Below, piece by piece: positions 54,257 to 62,844 of a stretch of DNA of 64,000 bases. The stretch is from Streptomyces yatensis (GTDB lineage Bacteria; Actinomycetota; Actinomycetes; Streptomycetales; Streptomycetaceae). The stretch spans positions 5,270,001 to 5,334,000 of the forward strand of contig NZ_CP072941.1 in NCBI RefSeq assembly GCF_018069625.1, written 5' to 3'. The translations under genes were made by a program, and so were the position numbers. Each line of letters starts with the position of its first letter. The first letter of the stretch is position 1. The notes beneath the pieces were generated by a model. It searched no databases. It had not been told where the DNA came from and saw only the letters and a list, made by a program, of their open reading frames with translations.

Positions 54257-54279
54257 TTGTGGCTCGCGTCCTCCACGGC

Positions 54280-55824
54280 TCAGGCGTGGATCGGCTCCGC
54301 CGGGGATTGCTCCGGGGTCGGCTTCGGGAGTGCTCCGCCGGGGCCGCCGCGGACGACGGCGAGGACCAGGAGGCCCGCCGCCAGGGCCGCGATGCCGGAG
54401 ATCAGGCAGATGCGGTCGAGTCCGGCCGCGAACGACTCGTGGACGAGTGTGCGGGCCGCGTCCGCGTGGGCCGGGGGCGCGGCGGCGATGACGGCGTCGG
54501 CGTGGCCGCCGCTGATGGCCTCGGCGGCCTGTCCGGTCGCCCGGGCCGGGACGGCGCCGCTGTCGTCGACCATGTCCCGCACCCGCGTCGCGAACACCGT
54601 GCCCAGGACCGCGATCCCCAGGGCGTAGCCCAGCTGCCGGAAGGTGTTCACCGCGCCGCTGGCCATGCCCGCCCGCTCCGGCGGGGCCGAGCCGAGGGCC
54701 GCCGAGACCAGCACCGGCATGGCCAGGCCGATCCCCAGACCGGCCAGCGCCAGGCCCGGGACGAAGGCCGTCCAGTCCGCGTCCGGGGTCACCATGGCCG
54801 CGTTGACCAGCGCGCCCGCGCCCACCAGCAGCAGTCCGCCGCCGAGCGACCGCCCGGGGGCGACCCGGTCCAGCAGCCGTCCGCCCGCCGCGCCGACGAC
54901 CAGCGAGACGCCCGCCATCGGCGTCACCGCGAGCCCCGCCTGCACCGGGCTCATCCCCAGCACCGACTGCAGCCACAGCCCGGCGTAGGTGAGGTACGGG
55001 AAGGCCCCCGCCTGCAGCAGCAGGGCCGCGGCCATCAGCACCGCGAACGTCGGGCGGCGCAGCAGCCCCAGGTCCAGCAGCGGCTGCCGCTTTCCGCGCT
55101 CCACCAAGGCGAAGGCGAGCAGCGCGATCGCGGCCGTCACCAGCGCGGCGACCGTGCCGGTGTCGGCCCAGCCCTCCTCGCCGCCGCGCATCAGCCCATA
55201 CGTCAGCGCCCCGGCGCACACCGTGAACGAGGCGGCGCCCGGCCAGTCGATCCGTACGCCCGGCGCGCCGCGCGACTCCTCGATGGAACGGACCGTGATC
55301 CACACCGCGATCGCCGTCAGCGGCAGATTGACCAGGAAGATCGCCCGCCAGTCGACGTACTCGGTGAGCACCCCGCCCATCACCGGGCCGATCGCCGCGG
55401 CCGCCCCGCTCGTACCGCCCCACACCCCGAAGGCGATACCGCGGTCGCGTCCGGAGTAGGTCGCCATCAGCAGCGGGGTGTTGGTGGCGAACATGGCCGC
55501 CGCTCCCACGCCCTGGACGGCGCGGGCCGCGATCAGCACCCCGGCGTCCGGTGCCAGACCGCAGACCAGGGAGGAGAGCGCGAACACCGCGAGGCCGACG
55601 AGATACAGCCGCCGCCGTCCGAAGAGGTCCGCCGCAGAACCGGCCACCATCAGCAGCGCGGCCAGCGCCAGCGCGTAGATGTCCATCACCCACTGGAGGG
55701 AGGTGAAGGACGCGTCGAGTCCCCGCGCCACCTGGGGCAGGGCGGTGTTCACAATCGTGACGTCTATCAACAGCATGAAATTGCCGAGCGTGATGGCGGC
55801 GAGCGGCCACCATGATCTGCGCAT
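54280..55824 (-). CDS. MFS multidrug exporter (DHA2/EmrB type)
   Basis: 514 residues, fourteen membrane helices. The family signatures are present: LIDVTIVNTALPQVARGLDA, LQWVMDIYALALAALLMVAG, GRRRLYLVG, and the motif C-like GPVMGGVLTEYVDWRAIFLVN. Such transporters export drugs or natural products by proton antiport. It is divergent from a double Lrp-type regulator with a 161-bp gap. A terminator follows. Confidence 0.93.
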   Translation of the reverse strand: MRRSWWPLAAITLGNFMLLIDVTIVNTALPQVARGLDASFTSLQWVMDIYALALAALLMVAGSAADLFGRRRLYLVGLAVFALSSLVCGLAPDAGVLIAARAVQGVGAAAMFATNTPLLMATYSGRDRGIAFGVWGGTSGAAAAIGPVMGGVLTEYVDWRAIFLVNLPLTAIAVWITVRSIEESRGAPGVRIDWPGAASFTVCAGALTYGLMRGGEEGWADTGTVAALVTAAIALLAFALVERGKRQPLLDLGLLRRPTFAVLMAAALLLQAGAFPYLTYAGLWLQSVLGMSPVQAGLAVTPMAGVSLVVGAAGGRLLDRVAPGRSLGGGLLLVGAGALVNAAMVTPDADWTAFVPGLALAGLGIGLAMPVLVSAALGSAPPERAGMASGAVNTFRQLGYALGIAVLGTVFATRVRDMVDDSGAVPARATGQAAEAISGGHADAVIAAAPPAHADAARTLVHESFAAGLDRICLISGIAALAAGLLVLAVVRGGPGGALPKPTPEQSPAEPIHA

Positions 55825-55973
55825 GACTGACTCCGGGATTCGGGACGTGCCGACAAGGGGACGCGAGGGCCGGCCCCCGATGGCGGCCCGGCGGTCCCCG
55901 CGGCTCTTACGGTCGTCCTGGCCGGTCCGCTCTTCCAGCCAGTACCGCCTCGGTGGCGATATCCGACGTCCGC

Positions 55974-55979
55974 TAGCTT
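55974..55979 (+). promoter_or_regulatory. -10 element, probable leaderless transcript
   Basis: TAGCTT ends six bases before the GTG at 55986 of the Lrp/AsnC gene. Confidence 0.45.
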
Positions 55980-55985
55980 TGTGCG

Positions 55986-56990
55986 GTGGAATCCGACGCG
56001 TACGACGACCTGGACCGGGCGCTGGTGCACGCCCTTCAGCTCGACGGCCGGGCCCCCTTCAGCCGACTCGCCGAGGTGCTGGGCGTCTCCGATCAGACCG
56101 TGGCCCGCCGCTACACCCGGCTGCGGACGACCGGAGCGATCCGGGTCCTGGGGCTCACCGACCCGGCGGCGGTCGGCGATGTGGTCTGGCTGGTGCGGGT
56201 GCGGTGCCTGCCGGACGCCGCGCTGCCGGTGGCCGAGGCGATGGCCCGGCGGACCGACACCTCCTGGGTGCATGTGCTCTCCGACGGCACCGAGGTCGCC
56301 GCGTCGACACGAGCCGCGTCCGGCCTGGACAGCGATGCCCTGCTGCTGCGCAAACTCCCGCAGACGCCACGGGTGGTGGGGGTGAGCGCGCACTGCGTGC
56401 TGCATGAGTTCTACGGCGGCGATCAGGGCCTGGTCAACAAGACCGATGCGCTGACGGCCGAACAGGTCGGGCGGCTGCGCCCGCCCGCGCCGGACCGGTC
56501 GAAGCGGCCGCGCGGCCCGGTGGGCGCCGAGGACCGCAAGCTGCTGGACGTCCTCGCACGGGACGGCCGCGCGCCACTGGCCGAACTGGCCGCCGCCACC
56601 GGCTGGTCGCAGTCGACGGTGCGCCGCCGGCTGGCCGGTCTGCGCGCCGACGGCACCCTGTACTTCGACGTCGACTACACCCACCGGATGTTCCGTCAGG
56701 GCGTCACCACCACGATGTGGCTGTCGGTAAGGCCGTCGGATCTCGCCGCCACCGGGCAGGCGCTCGCGGACCACCCCGAGGTGGCGTTCGCATGTGCGAC
56801 CACCGGAACGAAGAATCTGATGGCGACCGTGGTCTGCGCCGATGTCCCGGCCCTCTACACCTATCTGACGACCCGCATCGCCGAACTGCCCTCCGTGCTG
56901 GACATGGAGACCTCCCCGATCCTCCGACGGGTCAAGGGCCCCGGGCCGCTGCTCACCCCTCCCTCCCGGGTGCCTCTGCGTGCCTCCTGA
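55986..56990 (+). CDS. Tandem Lrp/AsnC-family regulator
   Basis: 334 residues with two Lrp-like halves. Each begins with a helix-turn-helix (LDRALVHALQLDGRAPFSRL and EDRKLLDVLARDGRAPLAEL), and each is followed by a RAM/AsnC_trans-type beta-alpha domain (the second ending VTTTMWLSVRPSDLAATGQA). Double AsnC proteins occur in actinobacteria. It is divergent from the MFS exporter and probably controls it. Leaderless start at GTG 55986 is likely. Confidence 0.88.
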   Translation: MESDAYDDLDRALVHALQLDGRAPFSRLAEVLGVSDQTVARRYTRLRTTGAIRVLGLTDPAAVGDVVWLVRVRCLPDAALPVAEAMARRTDTSWVHVLSDGTEVAASTRAASGLDSDALLLRKLPQTPRVVGVSAHCVLHEFYGGDQGLVNKTDALTAEQVGRLRPPAPDRSKRPRGPVGAEDRKLLDVLARDGRAPLAELAAATGWSQSTVRRRLAGLRADGTLYFDVDYTHRMFRQGVTTTMWLSVRPSDLAATGQALADHPEVAFACATTGTKNLMATVVCADVPALYTYLTTRIAELPSVLDMETSPILRRVKGPGPLLTPPSRVPLRAS

Positions 56991-57188
56991 ACGACCCGCG
57001 CAGCGGCGGTAGTTGGAGGAAGGTCCGAAACTCCGCTGGTCGAACTCTGTTCATCTCTACGTCGGTGTAGATCTTGACGGTTGTCAGGGACCTGCCCAAC
57101 TCTTGGCGTGCGCTGGATCACACCGCGCCGCCCCCGCGCCACAAGCCATTGAGGGGGCGTCAGAAGTGAAAAAACGGGAGGAACCGGA

Positions 57189-57638
57189 ATGCGTCGCCTC
57201 GTCACGAGTCTCGCGGCCACCGCTGTCACCGCGGCCACCGCCATCGCCCTGGCCGCACCCGCCCAGGCGGCCCCCGCGGACAAGCCGCAGGTTCTCGCCA
57301 GCTGGACGCAGACCAGCGCCAGCAGCTACAACACCTGGGTCGCGGCGCGGAACAACCAGGGTGCCTGGGCCGCCTACGGCTTCGACTGGTCCACCGACTA
57401 CTGCAGCAGCTCCCCCGACAACCCCTTCGGCTTCCCGTTCCAGACCGCCTGCGCCCGGCATGACTTCGGCTACCGCAACCACAAGGCGATGGGCATCTTC
57501 GACGCCAACAAGGCGCGCATCGACAGCGCCTTCTACGAGGACCTCAAGCGGGTGTGCAGCGCCTACAGCGGTGCCACCAAGACCTCGTGCGACGGCACGG
57601 CGTGGACCTACTACCAGGCGGTCAAGATCTTCGGCTGA
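57189..57638 (+). CDS. Secreted prokaryotic phospholipase A2
   Basis: 149 residues. A signal peptide (RRLVTSLAATAVTAATAIALAAPAQA, cleavage after AQA) precedes a mature domain of about 120 residues. The prokaryotic PLA2 active site CARHDFGYRN (His-Asp) is present with four cysteines for two disulfides (DYC, TAC, RVC and TSC). This is the same family as the Streptomyces violaceoruber enzyme, which hydrolyses the sn-2 ester of phospholipids with Ca2+. A GGGAGG site is upstream. A strong terminator follows. Confidence 0.95.
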   Translation: MRRLVTSLAATAVTAATAIALAAPAQAAPADKPQVLASWTQTSASSYNTWVAARNNQGAWAAYGFDWSTDYCSSSPDNPFGFPFQTACARHDFGYRNHKAMGIFDANKARIDSAFYEDLKRVCSAYSGATKTSCDGTAWTYYQAVKIFG

Positions 57639-57651
57639 CCCGTCCTGGACC

Positions 57652-57681
57652 GGGCTCCCTCTGCGGCGGCCGAGGGAGCCC
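57652..57681 (+). terminator. Terminator after phospholipase A2 gene
   Basis: A perfect 10-bp stem (GGGCTCCCTC pairing with 57672-57681) with a ten-base loop starts 13 bp after the stop. Confidence 0.82.
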
Positions 57682-57744
57682 GATCACCGGTGCTGGGCCC
57701 CGATGCCGGGCGGCCCGCCGAGGCGGCCGCGCCGGCATCCGGCC

Positions 57745-57821
57745 GGTTCACCGGCGCGCGCTGTCGTCACTGACGGCGCTGTCGTCACCGGCGCGCCACC
57801 GTCACCGGTGCCCTGCCGTCA
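57745..57821 (-). repeat. Stop-anchored 17-19-bp repeat (HAD gene end)
   Basis: On the minus strand, four units each beginning TGACG start at the gene stop: TGACGGCAGGGCACCGG and TGACGGTGGCGCGCCGG (17 bp each), then 18- and 19-bp versions. The last codons before the stop (GCGCGCCGG) match the unit end. Confidence 0.85.
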
Positions 57822-58679
57822 CCGGCGCGCCGCAGGAAAGAGCCGCTCCAGCACCACGGCGATGCCGTCCTCCGCGTTGGACGCGGTGATCTCGTCGGCG
57901 ACGGCCTTCAGATCCCGGTGCGCGTTCGCCATCGCGACCCCGTGCTTCGCCCAGCCGAACATCGGGATGTCGTTGGGCATATCGCCGAACGCGATCGCGT
58001 CCCCGGCGGTCATCCCCAGCCGGCGCGCGGCCATCGACAGGCCCGTGGCCTTCGTCAGCCCCAGCGGCAGCAGCTCCACCAGTCCCGTACCGGCCATCGT
58101 CACCCCGACCAGGCCCCCGGCGGCCGTCCGGGCGGCGTCCGCGAGCGCGTCGTCGTCGTCCAGCTCGGGGTGCTGGATGTAGAGCTTGCTGATGGGCCGC
58201 GACCACAGCTCGGCCGGGTCCGTGAACGGCACCAGGGGCATCCCCTCGTGGTCCATCCGGTAGCCCTCGCCGAACAGCACCTCGCCGTCCAGCCCGTCGC
58301 GGGCCGCGGCCAGCGTCAGCGGGCCGATCTCCGCCTCGATCTTCTCCAGCGCCAGCAGGGCCACCTGGCGGTCCAGCGTGACGGAGGTCAGCAGCCGGTG
58401 CTCACCCGCGTGGTAGAGCTGGGCGCCCTGGCCGCACACCGCGAGCCCCTGGTAGCCGAGGTCGTCGAGTATGTGCCGGGCCACCGGGACGGTCCGCCCG
58501 GTGACCACGATGTGGGCGGCGCCCGCCGCGGTGGCCGCGGCGAGCGCGTCACGGGTCCGCGCCGAGACGGTGTGGTCGGGGCGGAGCAGCGTCCCGTCGA
58601 GATCGGTCGCGACCAGTCGATAGGGGAGCTCGTCCGTCGGTCCGGCGAGCCGCTCGTCCGTCGGTCCGGCGCTCGTCAC
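57819..58679 (-). CDS. Cof-type HAD hydrolase downstream of serS
   Basis: 286 residues from the GTG at 58679, overlapping the serS stop (GTGA). Motifs: [21 protein letters not shown], and [20 protein letters not shown], the Cof signature. The N-terminal twenty residues contain a small duplication ([17 protein letters not shown]). It is a paralogue of the HAD protein at 42103-42987. Co-transcription with serS by overlap is conserved in many streptomycetes, as I recall. The substrate is unknown. Confidence 0.9.
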   Translation of the reverse strand: MTSAGPTDERLAGPTDELPYRLVATDLDGTLLRPDHTVSARTRDALAAATAAGAAHIVVTGRTVPVARHILDDLGYQGLAVCGQGAQLYHAGEHRLLTSVTLDRQVALLALEKIEAEIGPLTLAAARDGLDGEVLFGEGYRMDHEGMPLVPFTDPAELWSRPISKLYIQHPELDDDDALADAARTAAGGLVGVTMAGTGLVELLPLGLTKATGLSMAARRLGMTAGDAIAFGDMPNDIPMFGWAKHGVAMANAHRDLKAVADEITASNAEDGIAVVLERLFPAARR

Positions 58680-59953
58680 CGTGCGACCGGTTCCAGGACC
58701 TCGCGTCCGCCCAGGAACGGCCGCAGCGCCTCGGGCACCCGCACCGAGCCGTCGGCCTGCTGGTGGTTCTCGAGGATCGCGACGATGGTCCGGGTGACCG
58801 CGCACAGCGTGCCGTTGAGCGTGGCCAGAGGACGGACCTTCTTGCCCTCGCGCATCCGGATCGACAGCCGCCGCGACTGGAACTCGGTGGTGTTGGAGGT
58901 CGAGGTCAGCTCGCGGTACTTGCCCTGCGTCGGGATCCACGCCTCGCAGTCGAACTTCCGCGTCGCCGACGAGCCCAGGTCACCCGAGGCCAGGTCGACC
59001 ACCCGGAACGGCAGCTCGAGCGAGGTCAGCCACTGCTTCTCCCAGTCCAGCAGCCGCTGGTGCTCGGCCTCGGCGTCCTCCGGGGTCGTGTAGACGTACA
59101 TCTCGACCTTGTCGAACTGGTGCACCCGGAAGATTCCCCGGGTGTCCTTGCCGTACGACCCGGCCTCACGGCGGAAGCAGGAGGAGAACCCGGCGTAGCG
59201 CCGCGGCAGTTGGTCCGCCTCGAGGATCTCGTCCATGTGGTACGCGGCCAGCGGGACCTCGGAGGTGCCGACCAGGTAGAGGTCGTCCTTGTCGAGGTGG
59301 TAGACGTCCTCGGCGGCCTGGCCGAGGAAGCCGGTGCCCTCCATGGCCTTCGGCTTGACCAGCGCCGGGGTGAGCACCGGGGTGAAGCCCGCCGCGGTGG
59401 CCTGTGCCATCGCGGCGTTCACCAGTGCGAACTCCAGCAGGGCGCCGATGCCCGTCAGGTAGTAGAAGCGCGAGCCGGAGACCTTGGCGCCGCGCTCGGT
59501 GTCGATCGCGCCGAGCAGCTCACCGAGCTCCAGATGGTCCTTGGGCGCGAAGCCCTCGGCGTCGAAGTCGCGCGGGGTGCCGATCGTCTCCAGGACGGCG
59601 AAGTCGTCCTCGCCGCCGACCGGGACCGCGGGGTGGACGAGATTGCCCAGCTGGAGCAGGAGCTGCTGGGTCTCCTCCGCGGCCGCGTCCTGCTCGGCGT
59701 CGGCCGCCTTGACGGCGGCGGACAGCTCGCCCGCCTTCTTCAGCAGCTCGGCCTTCTCGTCACCGGAAGCCTTGGGGATGAGCTTGCCGAGCGCCTTCTG
59801 TTCGGCGCGCAGCTCGTCGAAGCGGACACTGGAGGACCTGCGCCGCTCGTCGGCGGTCAGGAGGGCGTCGACGATGCCGACGTCCTCTCCACGGGCGCGC
59901 TGGGAGGCGCGCACACGATCGGGGTCCTCACGGAGCAGGCGAAGGTCAATCAC
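58676..59953 (-). CDS. serS: Seryl-tRNA synthetase
   Basis: 425 residues. The N-terminal long coiled-coil arm ([20 protein letters not shown] to about 100) binds tRNA-Ser. The class II catalytic core shows motif 2 ([20 protein letters not shown]) and motif 3 (the [18 protein letters not shown] region), plus the [14 protein letters not shown] block typical of SerRS. It charges tRNA-Ser with serine. The HAD gene overlaps its stop, forming an operon. Confidence 0.98.
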   Translation of the reverse strand: MIDLRLLREDPDRVRASQRARGEDVGIVDALLTADERRRSSSVRFDELRAEQKALGKLIPKASGDEKAELLKKAGELSAAVKAADAEQDAAAEETQQLLLQLGNLVHPAVPVGGEDDFAVLETIGTPRDFDAEGFAPKDHLELGELLGAIDTERGAKVSGSRFYYLTGIGALLEFALVNAAMAQATAAGFTPVLTPALVKPKAMEGTGFLGQAAEDVYHLDKDDLYLVGTSEVPLAAYHMDEILEADQLPRRYAGFSSCFRREAGSYGKDTRGIFRVHQFDKVEMYVYTTPEDAEAEHQRLLDWEKQWLTSLELPFRVVDLASGDLGSSATRKFDCEAWIPTQGKYRELTSTSNTTEFQSRRLSIRMREGKKVRPLATLNGTLCAVTRTIVAILENHQQADGSVRVPEALRPFLGGREVLEPVAR

Positions 59954-60029
59954 CCCACCAGGTTACCGGTGTGACCTCGGGTGCTCGACGCGATATTCCT
60001 TTGCGTCCCGTTTTGCCCTCTTTTGGGGC

Positions 60030-60456
60030 TGTGGGTAAACCGGGGAATTCCTGTGACGGCCGCCGTCAAGGAATGCCTGCGCATTCCCCGAAAAGGGGCA
60101 AAGAGGCGGCGTCGAGTCGACCTTCTTCCCTTGTGTACAGGGTGAGTTGAGGCCCGGTTGTCCACAGGGGTGGGGGGAATCCCCGGAGTTATCCACAGGC
60201 TGTGTGTGAGATCTGTGGATGTCGCGGTGATCGCTGAGACCCCCAAGTGCTCGGCGATGGATTCCCCTATCAAACCGCGTTCACACACTCCACAAGAGAG
60301 GAATCCCTCACTCCAAAGAGTTGGTCGAGGGAATTGGGGTGACAAGTGAGTGATGTTCGACGATGGGGCCGCATGCGGCTTATGGGGCGATGTGACCGCC
60401 TCGCCGGATTGATGATGTCGACTTATCCCCAGCATGCCGCGTCAGCCTGTGGATAA
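60030..60456. other. Cluster of DnaA boxes between serS and pheA
   Basis: The 598-bp serS-pheA gap has two perfect TTATCCACA boxes (60189-60197; 60448-60456 on the opposite strand), one TTGTCCACA (60158-60166, the preferred Streptomyces box), and near matches TGTGGGTAA (60030-60038), TGTGGATGT (60214-60222) and TTATCCCCA (60423-60431). No gene is visible. Apart from the 17-bp repeat next to pheA the rest is AT-richer than its surroundings and would also hold the serS promoter. Published work in S. coelicolor describes DnaA-box clusters outside oriC that titrate DnaA and tune initiation; this could be such a site. Confidence 0.75.
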
Positions 60457-60503
60457 CTTTTCCGCAGCGATTCCGACGATCCCCAGCAGCCGGGCGGCGC
60501 TCA

Positions 60504-60554
60504 GCCCCGGACCCGCCTCAGCCCCGGACCCGGCTCAGGCCCGGACCCGGCTCA
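60504..60554 (-). repeat. Stop-anchored 17-bp tandem repeat (pheA end)
   Basis: Three exact-length 17-bp units from the pheA stop codon, TGAGCCGGGTCCGGGCC at 60538-60554, then 60521-60537 and 60504-60520; a fourth TGA follows at 60501-60503. Confidence 0.9.
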
Positions 60555-61487
60555 GGCCCGGCCGTCCTGGCAGCGGGCCAGCCACTCCGCCGCCTCCGTG
60601 AACGCCTCGTCCGAGGTGCCGTGCCGCAGCTCCGCCAGGTCCTCCGCCGTCACGCCCGCCCGGGGATACGAGCCCAGGAACCGCACCTTCGGGCAGATCC
60701 GCTTCAGCCCCATCAGGGCCGAGCCCACCCGCCGGTCGGTGATGTGCCCCTCACAGTCCACCGAGAAGCAGTAGCGGCCGATGCCCTCGCCGGTCGGGCG
60801 CGATTCGATCCGCATCAGGTTGACCCCGCGCGCGGAGAACTCCTGCAGCAGCTCCAGCAGCGCGCCCGGATGGTCGTCCCCGAGCCAGATCACCACGGAC
60901 GTCTTGTCCGCGCCCGTGCGGGCGGCGGGCCGGGCGGGGCGGCCGGCCAGGACGAAGCGGGTCATCGCGTTCTGCGCGTCGTGGATGTCGGTGACCAGCG
61001 GCTCCAGACCGTACCTGGACGCCGCGAACTCGCCCGCGAACGCCGCGTCGTACCGCCCCTCCTGCACCAGCCGGGCGCCGTCCGCGTTCGAGGCGGCCGA
61101 TTCCCACAGGGCGTCCGGGAGGTTCGCCGCCAGCCAGTTGCGGACCTGGGGCTGGGCGACCGGATGCCCGGTCACCGTCTTGATGTCCGCCAGCGCGGTG
61201 CCCGGCCGTACCAGCAGGGCGAAGCTGATCGACAGCAGCACCTCGCGGTAGATCATCAGCGGTTCGCCGGTGGCCAGCTCGTCGAGGGTCGCGGTGACGC
61301 CGCCCTCGACCGAGTTCTCGATGGGGACCAGCGCGGCCGCCGCGGCACCGGAGCGCACCGCGTCGAGCGCCACCGGCACCGAGACCATCGGTACCAGCTC
61401 CCGGGTGGCGGCCTCCGGCATGGACCGCAGGGCGGCCTCGGTGAAGGTGCCCTCGGGGCCGAGGTAGGCATAGCGGCTGGCCGACAT
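60552..61487 (-). CDS. pheA: Prephenate dehydratase
   Basis: 311 residues; a GTG one codon upstream is a possible alternative. The PDT domain shows RYAYLGPEGTFTEAAL, VPIENSVEGGVTATLDEL, AMTRFVLAGRP (the TRF motif). The C-terminal ACT domain, TSVVIWLGDDHPGALLELLQ through MRIESRPTGEGIGRYCF, carries the ESRP motif for feedback inhibition by phenylalanine. It converts prephenate to phenylpyruvate in phenylalanine biosynthesis. No other shikimate gene is adjacent. Confidence 0.97.
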   Translation of the reverse strand: MSASRYAYLGPEGTFTEAALRSMPEAATRELVPMVSVPVALDAVRSGAAAAALVPIENSVEGGVTATLDELATGEPLMIYREVLLSISFALLVRPGTALADIKTVTGHPVAQPQVRNWLAANLPDALWESAASNADGARLVQEGRYDAAFAGEFAASRYGLEPLVTDIHDAQNAMTRFVLAGRPARPAARTGADKTSVVIWLGDDHPGALLELLQEFSARGVNLMRIESRPTGEGIGRYCFSVDCEGHITDRRVGSALMGLKRICPKVRFLGSYPRAGVTAEDLAELRHGTSDEAFTEAAEWLARCQDGRA

Positions 61488-61602
61488 CACGGTCGCTCCC
61501 TGTGATCAGACGAGACCGCCACGATACTCGCGTCCCCGAACCCGGCGGACTCGCCGGTCACCCCTTGGACGCGGGCGACCGGGGGCGGCTCGTCCCCGTC
61601 TC

Positions 61603-62844
61603 CTATCCCTCCAAGAGTGCCTGACCCACGTACTCGCCCGGGGCGCAGCCCGGGGGCACCGCGAACAGCGCGCTGGCCTCGTGCCGCAGGAACCGCGACA
61701 GATCGTCCCCCAGGTCCAGCTTCCGCTGCACCGGGACGAACCCCTTCATCGGATCCGCCTGCCAGGCGATGAAGAGCAGCCCGGCGTCCGGCGCCCCGTC
61801 GTCGCGGAAGCCGTCGTGGTACGAGAAGGGCCTGCGCAGCATCGCGGCGCCCTGGTTGGACGCGGGCGCCGCGACCCGCACATGGGCGGCGCCCGCGATG
61901 GCCAGCGCACCGTCCGCGTTGACCTTGTCGAGCCGGACCGGGGTGGTCTCCGTGCCGCCGGACAGCGGGGCGCCGTCGGACTTGCGGCGGCCGACCACCT
62001 TCTCCTGCCGCTCCAGGGAGAGGTGGTCCCAGGTGTCCAGCAGCATCCGGATGCGCCGGACGACCGCGTAGGAACCGCCCGCCATCCACGCGGGCTCGCC
62101 CTTCTCCGGTACGAAGATCCGCCGTTCGAAGTCGTCGTCGGCCGGCTTGGGGTTGTTGGTGCCGTCGATCTGTCCCATGAGGTTGCGGGTGGTCATGGGG
62201 CGGTCGGTGGCGCCGGGGGTGCGGTTGAAGCCGTTCATCTGCCAGCGCAGCCGGGCCGTGCCCGCGGCCTCGCGCTGCAGTGCGCGCAGCGCGTGGAAGC
62301 CGACCAGCGCGTCATCGGCGCCGATCTGGATCCACAGATCGCCATTGCTGCGCTTGGGGTCGAGCTCGTCCGAGACGAAGTCGGGCAGCGGAGCGAGCGC
62401 CTCCGGCAGCTGGTCGTCGAGTCCCGCCTTGCCGAAGAAGGTCCGCCCGAAGCCGAAGGTGACCGTAAGGGACGACGGACCGGCATCGAGCGCGATCCCC
62501 GTGTCGTCCGGCGGGGTCTCGCCCGCCATCAGCTCCTTCGCCGTTCGCGACCAGCGGCGCAGCAGTGCGGCGGCCGCCTTGCGGTTCGCACCGGGCGCCA
62601 GGTCGAAGGCGAGCAGATGGCCGTGGCCCTGGAGAGGGGTGGTGATGCCCGCCTGGCGCCTGCCGTGGAAGGGCACGGCGGTGGCGCCCAGGGAGCTGAG
62701 GGGTTCGGGTACCTCCCGCGTCGCCTCGGACGCGTAGGCACCGGCGGCTCCGCCGGCGACCAGTCCGGCCGCGCCGGCGGCACCCGCCGAGCCCAGCAGA
62801 CGCCGCCGGGAGATGCCGGACGAGGGTGCTTGCTCTGTCGTCAT
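61603..62844 (-). CDS. efeB: Dyp-type haem peroxidase EfeB, Tat-exported
   Basis: 413 residues. The N-terminus SGISRRRLLGSAGAAGAAGL is a clear Tat signal. The Dyp peroxidase fold has the GQIDGTNN (GxxDG) motif with the catalytic Asp, and a late His ligand region (MLRRPFSYHDGF). Such enzymes oxidise dyes and take iron from haem (deferrochelatase). The start overlaps the stop of the upstream copper-protein gene (ATGA). The efeB-CopC/D link is typical of Streptomyces, not of the E. coli efeUOB iron operon. Confidence 0.94.
   Translation of the reverse strand: MTTEQAPSSGISRRRLLGSAGAAGAAGLVAGGAAGAYASEATREVPEPLSSLGATAVPFHGRRQAGITTPLQGHGHLLAFDLAPGANRKAAAALLRRWSRTAKELMAGETPPDDTGIALDAGPSSLTVTFGFGRTFFGKAGLDDQLPEALAPLPDFVSDELDPKRSNGDLWIQIGADDALVGFHALRALQREAAGTARLRWQMNGFNRTPGATDRPMTTRNLMGQIDGTNNPKPADDDFERRIFVPEKGEPAWMAGGSYAVVRRIRMLLDTWDHLSLERQEKVVGRRKSDGAPLSGGTETTPVRLDKVNADGALAIAGAAHVRVAAPASNQGAAMLRRPFSYHDGFRDDGAPDAGLLFIAWQADPMKGFVPVQRKLDLGDDLSRFLRHEASALFAVPPGCAPGEYVGQALLEG

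Noticed and set aside
54208..55815. 535-codon plus-strand frame opposite the MFS exporter
   Set aside because: The minus strand encodes a complete 14-helix transporter with all signatures; the plus-strand product is an Arg/Gly/Gln-rich shadow.
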